From Streptomyces sp. WZ.A104 (GTDB lineage: Bacteria > Actinomycetota > Actinomycetes > Streptomycetales > Streptomycetaceae): a stretch of DNA of 64,000 nucleotides. Below, one piece after another: positions 1-8,012 of the stretch. The stretch lies in the NCBI RefSeq assembly GCF_002382885.1, contig NZ_NWVL01000003.1, positions 62,001-126,000 on the forward strand, written 5' to 3'. The notes beneath the pieces are model-generated. The model ran no database searches and was not told the origin of the DNA. It worked only from the letters and a program-made list of their open reading frames with translations. Numbering within the stretch: the stretch's first letter is position 1; each line of letters begins with the position of its first letter. Both the position numbers and the translations under genes were made by a program.

Positions 1-1
1 C

Positions 2-259
2 ACGGTGGGCACTGGTTCCGTGGTGCATGTGGTGGTCAAGCCTTCTGTGGATAGCGTTGGCGGCGGTGCAGCAAAGGCGAACGAATCCCCTTCGTCGGTT
101 CCGTCGGATCCGGCAAGTGCGGCGACTCGTACGGCTCCGCCACCGACGGAGGCTGCCTGGGACCTCAGTGTTGTCAAGGACAAGTCGGGAAAGCTCGAAT
201 TGTTCTTCCTGACGTCTGACCCGGATGTGCGGGATAAGTACTACCTGTCCCGTCGCTGA
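2..259 (+). CDS. C-terminal part of an unidentified protein (truncated by window edge)
   Basis: The reading frame is open from the first bases of the window and stops with TGA at 257-259, so only the last 85 or so residues are visible. The visible part is a Ser/Pro/Ala-rich low-complexity linker followed by a short folded-looking tail ending in DKYYLSRR. Codon use is a little less GC-biased than in the following genes. No domain can be recognised from this fragment, so no function is proposed. A GTG at 5-7 is in frame but there is no reason to regard it as the true start. Confidence 0.55.
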   Translation, partial: TVGTGSVVHVVVKPSVDSVGGGAAKANESPSSVPSDPASAATRTAPPPTEAAWDLSVVKDKSGKLELFFLTSDPDVRDKYYLSRR

Positions 260-620
260 GGGCGCGCCGGTAGTCAGCTCGCCCGCACGTGCTGATCATC
301 GAGGTTGCGCCCGGCGAAGCCATCCGGTGCCACTCACCGGGCCCCATCGGCCGCACGATCGTCAGCTTCCACGGGCGTCCGGGCGGCGGCCTGCGACATC
401 GCCCCGGAATGGCTCCGCGCAACGGCCTCGCCCCGGGCGCAGGGCTTCCTGTGCGGGTCACGGCGGCGGCGCGGGGGCGCCACCGCCGGTACGGAGGGCG
501 CCGTTTATACCCGCAACCACCCAGCGTCACACGTCCTCCCCCGAACTTTGTTCGCCTGTGCGGCTGAAGTTTTGTTGATCTGTGGCCAGTTGAAGGGGCA
601 AGGGGCCTACGCTTCATAAG
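260..620. other. Intergenic region upstream of the amidohydrolase gene
   Basis: This 361-bp stretch separates the truncated first gene from the amidohydrolase. Several frames are open on both strands, as expected in GC-rich DNA, but none has a convincing start with a ribosome binding site or a recognisable product. The last 90 bases (about 530-620) are comparatively AT-rich and are the likely place for the amidohydrolase promoter. No hairpin terminator or repeat was recognised. Confidence 0.4.
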
Positions 621-1871
621 GTGAACCAGTTGAAGTCCCGCGCCTCCCGCCTCCACGACCTGCCCGACGCCGAGCAGCCGGGGGGAGGCGGCCTGGCTGG
701 GCGGCTCCCGGACGAGCTTCGGGCCGAGCTGATCGCCTTCCGCCGGGATCTGCACATGCACCCCGAGCTCGGCAACCAGGAGTTCCGTACCACCGCGGCC
801 ATCAAGGACCGGCTGGAGAAGGCCGGGCTGAGGCCGCGGGTGCTCGCCGTGGGGACCGGGCTCATGTGTGACGTGGGGGAGTGGGACGGGGTGACGCCCA
901 TGCTGGCGTTGCGGGCCGACATCGACGCGTTGCCGATCCCGGACACCAAGGCGGGCGTCCCCTACCGGTCCACCGTGCCGGACCGGGCGCACGCCTGCGG
1001 GCACGACGTGCACACCACCGCCGTGCTCGGGGCGGGGCTCGTGCTCGCCGGGCTGGACCGGCAGGGGCTGCTGCCCAGCGCCGTGCGGCTGATCTTCCAG
1101 CCGGCCGAGGAGGTCCTGCCCGGCGGTGCGGTCGACGCGATCGAGTCCGGGGTGCTGGAGGGCGTCGGGCGGATCATCGGGGTGCACTGCGACCCTAAGG
1201 TCGACGTCGGGCGGATCGGGCTGCGGATCGGGGCCATCACCTCCGCCTGCGACCGGCTGGAGATCGCGCTCGACGGGCCCGGCGGGCACACCGCCCGGCC
1301 GCATCTGACCACCGACCTGGTCACCGCCGCCGCCCGGATCGCCGTCGACGTGCCCGCGCTGCTCGCCCGCCGGGTCGACGCCCGCGCCGGGCTCGCGCTG
1401 ACCTGGGGGCGGCTGGAGACCGGGCACGCGCCCAATGTCATCCCGCAGCACGCCGAGCTGTCCGGCACCGTCCGCTGCCTGAATCTGGACGCCTGGCGCG
1501 AGGCCCCCGACCTGGTGCACGCCGCCATCGACGAGGTGGCCGGAATGCATCGGGCCAAGACCGTGATCAATTACGTGCGCGGGGTGCCGCCCGTGGTGAA
1601 CGACGCCGAGAGCATCGGCCTGCTCGACGCCGCGATGACCGAGCGCCGCGGGGCGTATGCGATCGAGGACACCGAGCAGAGCCTCGGCGGCGAGGACTTC
1701 TCCTGGTATCTGGAGCGGGTGCCCGGCGCGATGGCCCGCCTCGGCGTCCGTACCCCGGGCGACACGCGCGGGCTCGACCTGCACCGCGGCAACTTCGACG
1801 TGGACGAAGAGGCCATCACCGTGGGCGTCGAGCTGTTCACGGCCGCCGCACTGCTCGACAGCAACCGATAG
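621..1871 (+). CDS. M20-family amidohydrolase (AmiA/AmiB, hippurate-hydrolase type)
   Basis: The 416-residue protein is a metal-dependent amidohydrolase of peptidase family M20D, a group that removes acyl or amino acyl groups from N-acylated amino acids or peptide-like substrates. The signatures are in order: DLHMHPELGNQEF (43-55), ALRADIDALPI (96-106), the metal-binding CGHDVH (126-131), the catalytic PAEE (161-164) and SLGGEDFSWYL near the C terminus. There is no signal peptide, so it should be cytoplasmic. The start is GTG at 621. The true substrate cannot be read from sequence. In M. tuberculosis the related amiA1 and amiB1 lie near deoD, pmmB, add and deoA, so the link with nucleoside genes seems old in actinobacteria. 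Confidence 0.88.
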   Translation: MNQLKSRASRLHDLPDAEQPGGGGLAGRLPDELRAELIAFRRDLHMHPELGNQEFRTTAAIKDRLEKAGLRPRVLAVGTGLMCDVGEWDGVTPMLALRADIDALPIPDTKAGVPYRSTVPDRAHACGHDVHTTAVLGAGLVLAGLDRQGLLPSAVRLIFQPAEEVLPGGAVDAIESGVLEGVGRIIGVHCDPKVDVGRIGLRIGAITSACDRLEIALDGPGGHTARPHLTTDLVTAAARIAVDVPALLARRVDARAGLALTWGRLETGHAPNVIPQHAELSGTVRCLNLDAWREAPDLVHAAIDEVAGMHRAKTVINYVRGVPPVVNDAESIGLLDAAMTERRGAYAIEDTEQSLGGEDFSWYLERVPGAMARLGVRTPGDTRGLDLHRGNFDVDEEAITVGVELFTAAALLDSNR

Positions 1872-1994
1872 AAGCCGTTGGCGCAGCGTTGACACAGTCT
1901 TCGTGGTCCGTTCGTGGACTCCGGGGACAGCTTGTGGGCGCCTTCTGTTCGCGACGATCCGATAACGGCTTCCGTACGTGCTCTTATCTGACAT

Positions 1995-2006
1995 CTACGC
2001 GCGTTA
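1995..2006. promoter_or_regulatory. Putative nucleoside-regulon operator upstream of the BMP lipoprotein gene
   Basis: The sequence CTACGCGCGTTA matches 10 of 12 positions of the palindrome CTACGCGCGTAG found upstream of five other nucleoside genes in this window. It lies 60 bp before the TTG start of the substrate-binding lipoprotein gene. It is the weakest of the six sites: the left half is intact and the right half is degenerate. Assignment as an operator is inference from the shared motif and the function of the downstream gene. Confidence 0.55.
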
Positions 2007-2066
2007 CGATCGCGGCGAAACCAGCGCCGGAAGAGGCGCTTCGGTCAGGTTTGAAGGAGCCTTCCC

Positions 2067-3113
2067 TTGCGCCGGATCACCAGGATTGCCACCGCGGGCG
2101 TTGCGTCCGCGGCGCTCGCCCTCAGCGTCACCGCGTGTGGCGGAAGTTCGTCGGACGCCGGTTCCGACGCCGACGGCGACAAGGCCGCCATCGCGTACGA
2201 CATCGGTGGCCGTGGCGACCAGTCGTTCAACGACGCCGCCTACGCCGGACTCGAAAAGGCGGAGAAGGACCTCGACGTCCAGGGCAGCGAGGCCGAGCCC
2301 TCCGACGGCGAGGGAGACGCGGACAAGGTCCAGCGCCTCACCGAGCTGGCCCGCTCCGGCAACAACCCCGTGATCGGCGTCGGCTTCGCCTACGCGCCCG
2401 CCATCAAGAAGGTCGCGCCGAAGTTCCCGAAGACCACCTTCGGCATCATCGACGACGCCTCGGTCACCGGCGACAACATCGCCAACATCGTCTTCAACGA
2501 GGAGCAGGGCTCCTACCTCGCCGGCGTCGCCGCCGCCAAGGTCACCGAGTCGAAGACGGTCGGCTTCATCGGCGGTGTCGAGACCCCGCTGATCAAGAAG
2601 TTCGAGGCGGGCTTCGTCCAGGGCGTCAAGGACACCGACGCCTCGGTCAACGTGCTTCCGCAGTACCTGACGCAGCCGCCGGACTTCGGTGGCTTCTCCA
2701 AGCCCGACCTCGGCAAGGCCGCCGCACAGGGCCAGCTCGACAAGAAGGCCGACGTGATCTACTCGGCCGCCGGTCTGGCCGGTTCCGGTGCCATCGAGGC
2801 CGTCTCCAAGGCGGGCAAGTGGAACATCGGCGTCGACTCCGACCAGTACCAGCAGAAGGGCCTCGCGGCCTACAAGGAGTCCATCCTGACCTCGGTCACG
2901 AAGGACATCGAGGACGCGGTCTTCAACCTGATCAAGTCGGTCCAGGACGGCGAGCCGCAGACGGGTGAGATCCGCTACGGCCTGGACAAGAACGGCGTCG
3001 CCCTGTCGATGTCCAACCCGGCCTTCGTCGAGATGAAGGACGTCATCGCCGCCGTGGACAAGGCCAAGCAGGACATCATCGACGGCAAGATCACCGTCAA
3101 GTCCGCTCCGTAA
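2067..3113 (+). CDS. BMP-family nucleoside ABC transporter substrate-binding lipoprotein
   Basis: This 348-residue lipoprotein is the extracellular binding component of an ABC importer. A short signal peptide ends in the lipobox LSVTAC with Cys24 as the lipidation site. The mature part has the BMP/PnrA (basic membrane protein) layout, with AIAYDIGGRGDQSFNDAAY at the mature N terminus and GFIGGVETPLIKKFEAGF in the middle. BMP proteins of this kind bind purine or other nucleosides, which fits the downstream ABC and salvage genes. The start is TTG at 2067, supported by GAAGGAG at 2053-2059. A hairpin follows the gene and the ABC genes begin 443 bp downstream, so it probably forms its own transcript, giving an excess of binding protein over transporter. 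Confidence 0.92.
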   Translation: MRRITRIATAGVASAALALSVTACGGSSSDAGSDADGDKAAIAYDIGGRGDQSFNDAAYAGLEKAEKDLDVQGSEAEPSDGEGDADKVQRLTELARSGNNPVIGVGFAYAPAIKKVAPKFPKTTFGIIDDASVTGDNIANIVFNEEQGSYLAGVAAAKVTESKTVGFIGGVETPLIKKFEAGFVQGVKDTDASVNVLPQYLTQPPDFGGFSKPDLGKAAAQGQLDKKADVIYSAAGLAGSGAIEAVSKAGKWNIGVDSDQYQQKGLAAYKESILTSVTKDIEDAVFNLIKSVQDGEPQTGEIRYGLDKNGVALSMSNPAFVEMKDVIAAVDKAKQDIIDGKITVKSAP

Positions 3114-3118
3114 GGCGC

Positions 3119-3141
3119 CAGGGGGTGCCCGGCACCCCCTG
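3119..3141 (+). terminator. Hairpin after the BMP lipoprotein gene
   Basis: CAGGGGGTG and CACCCCCTG form a 9-bp stem around a 5-nt loop, starting 5 nt after the stop codon. There is no U-tract, which is usual for Streptomyces. It could attenuate rather than fully stop transcription into the ABC genes. Confidence 0.55.
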
Positions 3142-3556
3142 AGCCCGACGGCCCAGCCAGGGCCTCGGGTCCCGACGGCCCCCGCGCCGTCACCCCGGCC
3201 GGTTTCCCAGGCCCTGCCCGTACGCCGCTCGGCTTCCGCCGCCGCGGCGCACGGGCAGGGCCGCGGACCGGCCCCGCCTCCGCTTCCGCCGTCCGGGGGT
3301 TTCACCGAAACCTCCCCGGCGACCCGCGTAGAACCCGACACCCGAAGAAGATCCGCCTCTCGCAGTGCTCTCCCACCCGGCCCGAACCCGCGTCCGGGCC
3401 GCGATGTGCACCCGTGTTTCACGATTCGGCAGCGCTACGCGTGTAGACAGCTCTCCGGCGCGATAACTTCACCCCCGCCCCCAGGGGGCCTCCGACAGCC
3501 CCTCAGCCCCCTCAGCCCCTCCGCCCCCGCTCCTGTCCGGCCAAGGAGAGTGCGTC
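3142..3556. other. Long leader region between the lipoprotein gene and the ABC ATPase gene
   Basis: No gene is supported in this stretch. It holds GC-rich filler (about 3142-3400), the palindrome CTACGCGTGTAG at 3435-3446, a Pro-codon-like C-rich segment (3471-3530) and the ribosome binding site AAGGAG at 3543-3548 for the ATPase gene. The arrangement implies a separate, regulated promoter for the ATPase, permease and cytidine deaminase genes, with a leader of roughly 100 nt. Confidence 0.5.
3435..3446. promoter_or_regulatory. Putative nucleoside-regulon operator upstream of the ABC ATPase operon
   Basis: CTACGCGTGTAG matches 11 of 12 positions of the shared palindrome CTACGCGCGTAG. Its right arm runs into TAGACA, which could serve as a -10 element, so a bound repressor would block polymerase. 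It lies about 110 bp before the proposed ATPase start. Confidence 0.65.
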
Positions 3557-5116
3557 ATCAACGCGTCCAGCAGCCCCCCTGCCGTAGAACTGCACGGCAT
3601 CACCAAGCGCTTCCCCGGCGTCGTCGCCAACCACGACATCGACATCACCATCGGCAAGGGCACCGTCCACGCCCTCGTCGGTGAGAACGGTGCCGGCAAG
3701 TCCACCCTGATGAAGATCCTCTACGGCATGCAGAAGCCGGACGAGGGCACCATCGCGATCGACGGCGAGCAGGTCTCGTTCTCCAACCCGGGCGACGCCA
3801 TCGAGCGCGGCATCGGCATGGTGCACCAGCACTTCATGCTCGCCGACAACTTCACCGTCCTGGAGAACGTCGTCCTCGGCGGCGAGCAGCTGTACGGCAT
3901 CGGCGCCGGCGCCCGTAAGAAGATCAAGGAGATCTCCGACGCGTACGGGCTCGGCATCCGGCCCGACGCGCTCGTGGAGGACCTCGGGGTCGCCGACCGG
4001 CAGCGCGTGGAGATCCTCAAGGTCCTCTACCGCGGCGCCCGCATCCTGATCCTGGACGAGCCGACCGCGGTCCTCGTGCCGCAGGAGGTCGACGCGCTCT
4101 TCGCCAACCTGCGCGAGCTCAAGGCCGAGGGACTGACCGTCATCTTCATCTCGCACAAGCTGGGCGAGGTGCTCTCGGTCGCCGACGAGATCACGGTGAT
4201 CCGCCGCGGTACGACGGTGGGCACCGCCGACCCGACCACCACCACGACCAAGCAGCTCGCCGAGCTGATGGTCGGCAGCGAGCTGCCCTCGCCGGAGACC
4301 CGCGAGTCCACCGTCACCGACGTACCGATGCTGCGCGTGCAGGACCTCGCACTCACCGTCACCGACCCCGACGGCACCGTCCGCGACGTGCTCGCGGGCA
4401 TCGACTTCACCATCCACCAGGGCGAGGTCCTCGGGATCGCCGGAGTCGAGGGCAACGGCCAGACCGAGCTCATCGAGGCCCTGATCGGCATGCGCGACCC
4501 GGACGCCGGGGTGATCACCCTCGACACGGACGACATCTCGCACGCCCCCACCCGCAAGCGGCGCGAGGCCGGTATCGGCTACATCCCGGAGGACCGCCAC
4601 CGCCACGGCGTCCTGCTGAACGCCCCGCTGTGGGAGAACCGCATCCTCGGCCACGTCACCGAGAAGCCCAACAGCCGCGGCTGGCTGCTGGACAACAAGG
4701 CCGCCCGCACCGACACCGAGCGCATCGTGCGCGAGTACGACGTGCGCACCCCCGGCATCGACGTCACCGCGGCCTCGCTCTCCGGCGGCAACCAGCAGAA
4801 GCTGATCGTCGGCCGCGAGATGAGCCACGCCCCCAAGTTCCTGATCGCCGCCCACCCCACCCGCGGTGTGGACGTCGGCGCGCAGGCCCAGATCTGGGAC
4901 CAGATCCGCGAGGCCCGCCGCGAAGGACTCGCCGTCCTGCTGATCTCGGCCGACCTGGACGAGCTGATCGGGCTCTCCGACACCCTGCGCGTCATGTACC
5001 GAGGCCGACTGGTCGCCGACGCCGACCCGGCCACCATCACCCCGGAGGAACTGGGCACGGCCATGACCGGTGCCGCCACCGGTCACCTCGAAAGCCCGGA
5101 GGACGAGGCCCGATGA
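3557..5116 (+). CDS. Nucleoside ABC transporter, duplicated ATP-binding subunit
   Basis: This is a two-cassette ATPase of the RbsA/MglA/NupA-like class that energises BMP-dependent nucleoside import. Cassette 1 has the Walker A GENGAGKST, encoded just before position 3710, and Walker B ILILDEPTAVL. Cassette 2 has a degenerate P-loop region GVEGNGQTEL, the signature LSGGNQQK and the switch AAHPTRGVDV. The first ATG in frame (3710) lies after Walker A and cannot be the real start. The frame is open back to a TAA at 3464 with no ATG, GTG or TTG before 3710. AAGGAG at 3543-3548 points to an ATC codon at 3557 (8-nt spacing), giving about 519 residues, as expected for the family. The stop overlaps the next start (ATGA). 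Confidence 0.9.
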   Translation: MNASSSPPAVELHGITKRFPGVVANHDIDITIGKGTVHALVGENGAGKSTLMKILYGMQKPDEGTIAIDGEQVSFSNPGDAIERGIGMVHQHFMLADNFTVLENVVLGGEQLYGIGAGARKKIKEISDAYGLGIRPDALVEDLGVADRQRVEILKVLYRGARILILDEPTAVLVPQEVDALFANLRELKAEGLTVIFISHKLGEVLSVADEITVIRRGTTVGTADPTTTTTKQLAELMVGSELPSPETRESTVTDVPMLRVQDLALTVTDPDGTVRDVLAGIDFTIHQGEVLGIAGVEGNGQTELIEALIGMRDPDAGVITLDTDDISHAPTRKRREAGIGYIPEDRHRHGVLLNAPLWENRILGHVTEKPNSRGWLLDNKAARTDTERIVREYDVRTPGIDVTAASLSGGNQQKLIVGREMSHAPKFLIAAHPTRGVDVGAQAQIWDQIREARREGLAVLLISADLDELIGLSDTLRVMYRGRLVADADPATITPEELGTAMTGAATGHLESPEDEAR

Positions 5117-6231
5117 AGAAATTCGACAAGGACCGGCTGATCCTGGGCTTCGCCGGCCCGGTGCTCGCCCTGGTCGTCGCCCTCGTGCTGACGACCGTGG
5201 TGCTGCTCGCGTCCGGGCAGAACCCCTTCGAGCCGTACCGGATCATGTTCGAGTCGGCCAGTTACGCCGACGTACAGGTCCTGATCGTCAACCAGGCCGG
5301 TACGTACTATCTCGCCGCACTCGCGGTGGCCGTCGGCTTCCGGATGAACCTGTTCAACATCGGCGTCGACGGGCAGTACCGCCTCGCCGCCATGGTGGCC
5401 GCACTGGTCGGCGCGAGCGTCACCCTGCCGGGGCCGCTGCACATCGCGCTGATCGTGATCGTCGCGATGCTCGTGGGCGCGTTCTGGGCCGGCATCGCGG
5501 GCTTCCTCAAGACCACCCGCGGGGTGAGCGAGGTCGTCTCGACGATCATGCTCAACTCGATCGCCACCGCGCTGGTCGCCTGGTTGATCCTGCCGAAGAA
5601 CTTCGGCGAGCAGCCGCCCGGCTCCAACAACCTCACCACCGGTGAGATCGCGGAGTCCGGCTGGTTCCCGGGGCTGCCGATGGGCGACCTGGCCGGAGAG
5701 ATCTACGGCTTCACCTTCGTCGCCGCCGGTTGCGGCGTCCTGTACTGGTTCGTGCTGAACCACACCCGGTTCGGCTTCGACCTGCGTGCCACCGGCGCCA
5801 GTGAGAGCGCCGCCCAGGCATCCGGTGTGGACGCCAAGAAGATGATCCTCACCTCGATGCTGATCTCCGGCGCGGTCGCGGGCCTGGCGGGGATGCCGAC
5901 GCTGCTCGGCGACACCCACACCTACAGCCTCGACTTCCCCACGGGCATCGGCTTCACCGGCATCACCATCGCGCTGCTGGGCCGGAACAACCCGCTCGGT
6001 ATCGCCCTCAGCGCCCTGCTGATCGCGTTCCTGGACAAGTCCTCGGCCTCGCTCGACCAGCACGGGTACGAGAAGGAGATCGCGACGATCATGCAGGGCC
6101 TGATCGTGATCTCGGTCGTCGTCTCCTACGAGCTGGTCCGCCGTTACGGCATCCGCCGCCAGCAGCAGAAGGTCGGCGAGGAGCTCGCCGCCGGACACGC
6201 CCTCACGACCGAGAAGGAGGCGGCCCTGTGA
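5113..6231 (+). CDS. Nucleoside ABC transporter permease 1
   Basis: This 372-residue integral membrane protein belongs to the BPD_transp_2 (LivM/RbsC-like) permease family. It has about nine hydrophobic segments and the characteristic stretches MNLFNIGVDGQY and TTRGVSEVVSTIMLN in the cytoplasmic-loop region. In PnrA/BMP-type nucleoside importers two such permeases form the channel. The start is ATG at 5113, overlapping the ATPase stop by 4 nt, and the end overlaps permease 2 (GTGA), indicating translational coupling in one operon. Earlier in-frame codons inside the ATPase gene are not plausible starts because they would add a long charged extension. Confidence 0.92.
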   Translation: MKKFDKDRLILGFAGPVLALVVALVLTTVVLLASGQNPFEPYRIMFESASYADVQVLIVNQAGTYYLAALAVAVGFRMNLFNIGVDGQYRLAAMVAALVGASVTLPGPLHIALIVIVAMLVGAFWAGIAGFLKTTRGVSEVVSTIMLNSIATALVAWLILPKNFGEQPPGSNNLTTGEIAESGWFPGLPMGDLAGEIYGFTFVAAGCGVLYWFVLNHTRFGFDLRATGASESAAQASGVDAKKMILTSMLISGAVAGLAGMPTLLGDTHTYSLDFPTGIGFTGITIALLGRNNPLGIALSALLIAFLDKSSASLDQHGYEKEIATIMQGLIVISVVVSYELVRRYGIRRQQQKVGEELAAGHALTTEKEAAL

Positions 6232-7490
6232 GCACCAGCAAAACCATCGCCGCACGCCCCGCCCCTCTGAAGGGCGGCCGCCGCAAGCTCTCCCTGCCCG
6301 TCGTCCTGCTGATCATCGCGGGCGCGCTCGCCCTGGTCTCGCTGGTCCGCCTCATCAGCGGCGCCAACGACATCACCTCGGTCGGCCAGGTCCGCGGCGC
6401 CCTGGCACTCGCCGTCCCGATCGGCCTCGCCGGACTCGGCGGCCTGTGGGCCGAGCGCGCGGGCGTCATCAACATCGGCCTCGAAGGCATGATGATCCTC
6501 GGCACCTGGTTCGGGGCCTGGGCCGGGTTCCAGTGGGGCCCGTGGGTGGGTGTCCTCTTCGGCATCCTCGGCGGCTGCCTCGGCGGCCTGCTGCACGCGG
6601 TCATCACCGTCACCTTCGGCGTGAACCACATCGTCTCCGGTGTGGCCATCAACATCCTCGCCGTCGGAGTCACCCGCTACCTCTCCAACTTCGCCTTCGA
6701 CGGCGTCCAGGGCGGCTCCTCCAAGCAGTCCCCGCGCATCGACCCGATCGACAGGATCACCGTTCCGGGGCTGTCGGACTGGATGCAGGACCTGCAACAA
6801 CAGCACTGGTTCCTGATCTCCGACCTCGCGGGCATCATCGGCGGGCTCGTCACCGGCCTGTCCCTGCTCACCGTCGTCGCCCTGCTGCTGATCCCCGCCA
6901 CGTGGTGGATTCTGTGGCGCACCCCGTTCGGGCTGCGGCTGCGCTCCTGCGGCGAGAGCCCCACGGCCGCCGAGACCCTCGGCGTCAACGTGTACAAGTA
7001 CAAGTACATCGCCGTCACCGTCTCCGGCGGTCTGGCGGGCCTCGGCGGCGCGTTCCTCGCGATCGTCGCCACCGGCATCTACCAGGAGGGCCAGACCGGC
7101 GGCCGCGGCTACATCGGCCTCGCCGCGATGATCTTCGGCAACTGGATGCCGGGCGGCATGGCGCTGGGAGCCGGGCTCTTCGGCTTCACCGACAGCCTCA
7201 AGCTGCGCGGCGGCGCGGAGAACGTCCACGCGATGCTGCTCCTGCTGGCGATCCTGCTGGTCATCGCGGTGCTCTGGCAGCTGTACAAGAAGAAGTACGT
7301 CTCCGCGGCGATCGCGGCGGTCATCTCGGCACTGCTGTTCACCTGGTACTTCCTGACCGACCAGGTGCCGAGCCAGTTCGTCGACGCCGCTCCGTACGTC
7401 ACCACGCTGCTGGTCCTCTCGCTATCCGCGCAGCGGCTGCGGATGCCGAAGGCCAACGGCATGCCGTACCGCAAGGGCGAGGGCAAGTGA
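6228..7490 (+). CDS. Nucleoside ABC transporter permease 2
   Basis: The 420-residue second permease is related to permease 1, with the family stretch ERAGVINIGLEGMMILG and FGVNHIVSGVAINIL, and about ten predicted membrane segments. Compared with other members it carries a C-terminal extension of roughly 100 residues with extra hydrophobic segments and a basic tail. It starts with GTG inside the stop of permease 1 and ends in a GTGA overlap with the cytidine deaminase gene, so uptake and the first catabolic step are translationally coupled. Pairing with permease 1 to make a heterodimeric channel is inferred from family knowledge. Confidence 0.92.
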   Translation: MSTSKTIAARPAPLKGGRRKLSLPVVLLIIAGALALVSLVRLISGANDITSVGQVRGALALAVPIGLAGLGGLWAERAGVINIGLEGMMILGTWFGAWAGFQWGPWVGVLFGILGGCLGGLLHAVITVTFGVNHIVSGVAINILAVGVTRYLSNFAFDGVQGGSSKQSPRIDPIDRITVPGLSDWMQDLQQQHWFLISDLAGIIGGLVTGLSLLTVVALLLIPATWWILWRTPFGLRLRSCGESPTAAETLGVNVYKYKYIAVTVSGGLAGLGGAFLAIVATGIYQEGQTGGRGYIGLAAMIFGNWMPGGMALGAGLFGFTDSLKLRGGAENVHAMLLLLAILLVIAVLWQLYKKKYVSAAIAAVISALLFTWYFLTDQVPSQFVDAAPYVTTLLVLSLSAQRLRMPKANGMPYRKGEGK

Positions 7491-7885
7491 CCTCGTTCGG
7501 CGAGTCCGACTGGGAGGCTCTGCGGGAGGCCGCACGGGACGCCATGTCCCGTGCGTACGCCCCCTACTCGGGCTTCCCGGTCGGTGTGGCCGCCCGGGTC
7601 GACGACGGCCGCACGGTCACCGGCTGCAACGTGGAGAACGCGTCGTACGGTCTCTCGCTCTGCGCCGAGTGCGGTCTGGTCTCCCAGCTCCAGGCCACCG
7701 GCGGCGGCCGGCTGACCCACTTCACCTGCGTGGACGGCACCGGGGCGATCCTCGTGCCGTGCGGCCGGTGCAGGCAGCTGCTGTACGAGTTCGGCGGACC
7801 GGAGCTGCTGCTGGAGACGCCGGACGGCCGACGCACGCTGGATGCCATGCTGCCGCAGTCGTTCGGCCCGCAGCACCTCGGCTGA
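7487..7885 (+). CDS. cdd: Cytidine deaminase
   Basis: The 132-residue enzyme hydrolytically deaminates cytidine and deoxycytidine to uridine and deoxyuridine. It has the zinc and catalytic signatures CNVENASYG, CAECGLV (Cys and Glu of the active site) and PCGRCRQ (two further zinc ligands), and the normal length of the small tetrameric class. The GTG start overlaps the permease stop (GTGA), so it is the last gene of the transporter operon. A strong hairpin follows immediately. Function is confident, because all catalytic residues are present. Confidence 0.95.
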   Translation: MTSFGESDWEALREAARDAMSRAYAPYSGFPVGVAARVDDGRTVTGCNVENASYGLSLCAECGLVSQLQATGGGRLTHFTCVDGTGAILVPCGRCRQLLYEFGGPELLLETPDGRRTLDAMLPQSFGPQHLG

Positions 7886-7899
7886 ACCGCAACCCCCGG

Positions 7900-7936
7900 C
7901 GGTGGCTCTTCCCCTCGTGGAAGGGCCACCGCTTTT
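7900..7936 (+). terminator. Rho-independent terminator after cdd
   Basis: A 13-bp stem (7900-7912 with 7919-7931, one G-U pair) and a 6-nt loop are followed by CTTTT. It ends the transporter-cdd operon and isolates deoA, which has its own operator. Confidence 0.8.
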
Positions 7937-7958
7937 CCCCTCTCCCCCCTCCCCCTCT

Positions 7959-7970
7959 CTATGCGCGTAG
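7959..7970. promoter_or_regulatory. Putative nucleoside-regulon operator upstream of deoA
   Basis: CTATGCGCGTAG matches 11 of 12 positions of the shared palindrome. It sits 42 bp before the deoA ATG, and its right end forms TAGAGT, a reasonable -10 hexamer. The location is suited to repression at the promoter. Confidence 0.65.
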
Positions 7971-8012
7971 AGTCGGCAGGACCCTGCGTACGCACCGGCC
8001 GGAAGGATTCCC

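Noticed and set aside
289..567. Plus-strand frame MLIIEVAPGEAIRCHSPGPIG upstream of the amidohydrolase
   Set aside because: The start lacks a ribosome binding site, the opposite strand is open as well, and no family is recognised. Neither can be called a gene.
1889..1917. TTGACA as a -35 element upstream of the BMP gene
   Set aside because: No acceptable -10 hexamer lies at 16-18 bp, and the position is too far from the operator-like site.
174..1994. Long open frame of about 600 codons on the minus strand opposite the amidohydrolase gene
   Set aside because: It is antisense to a well-supported enzyme, is rich in Arg/Gly/Pro/His as shadow frames in GC-rich DNA are, and has no family motif.
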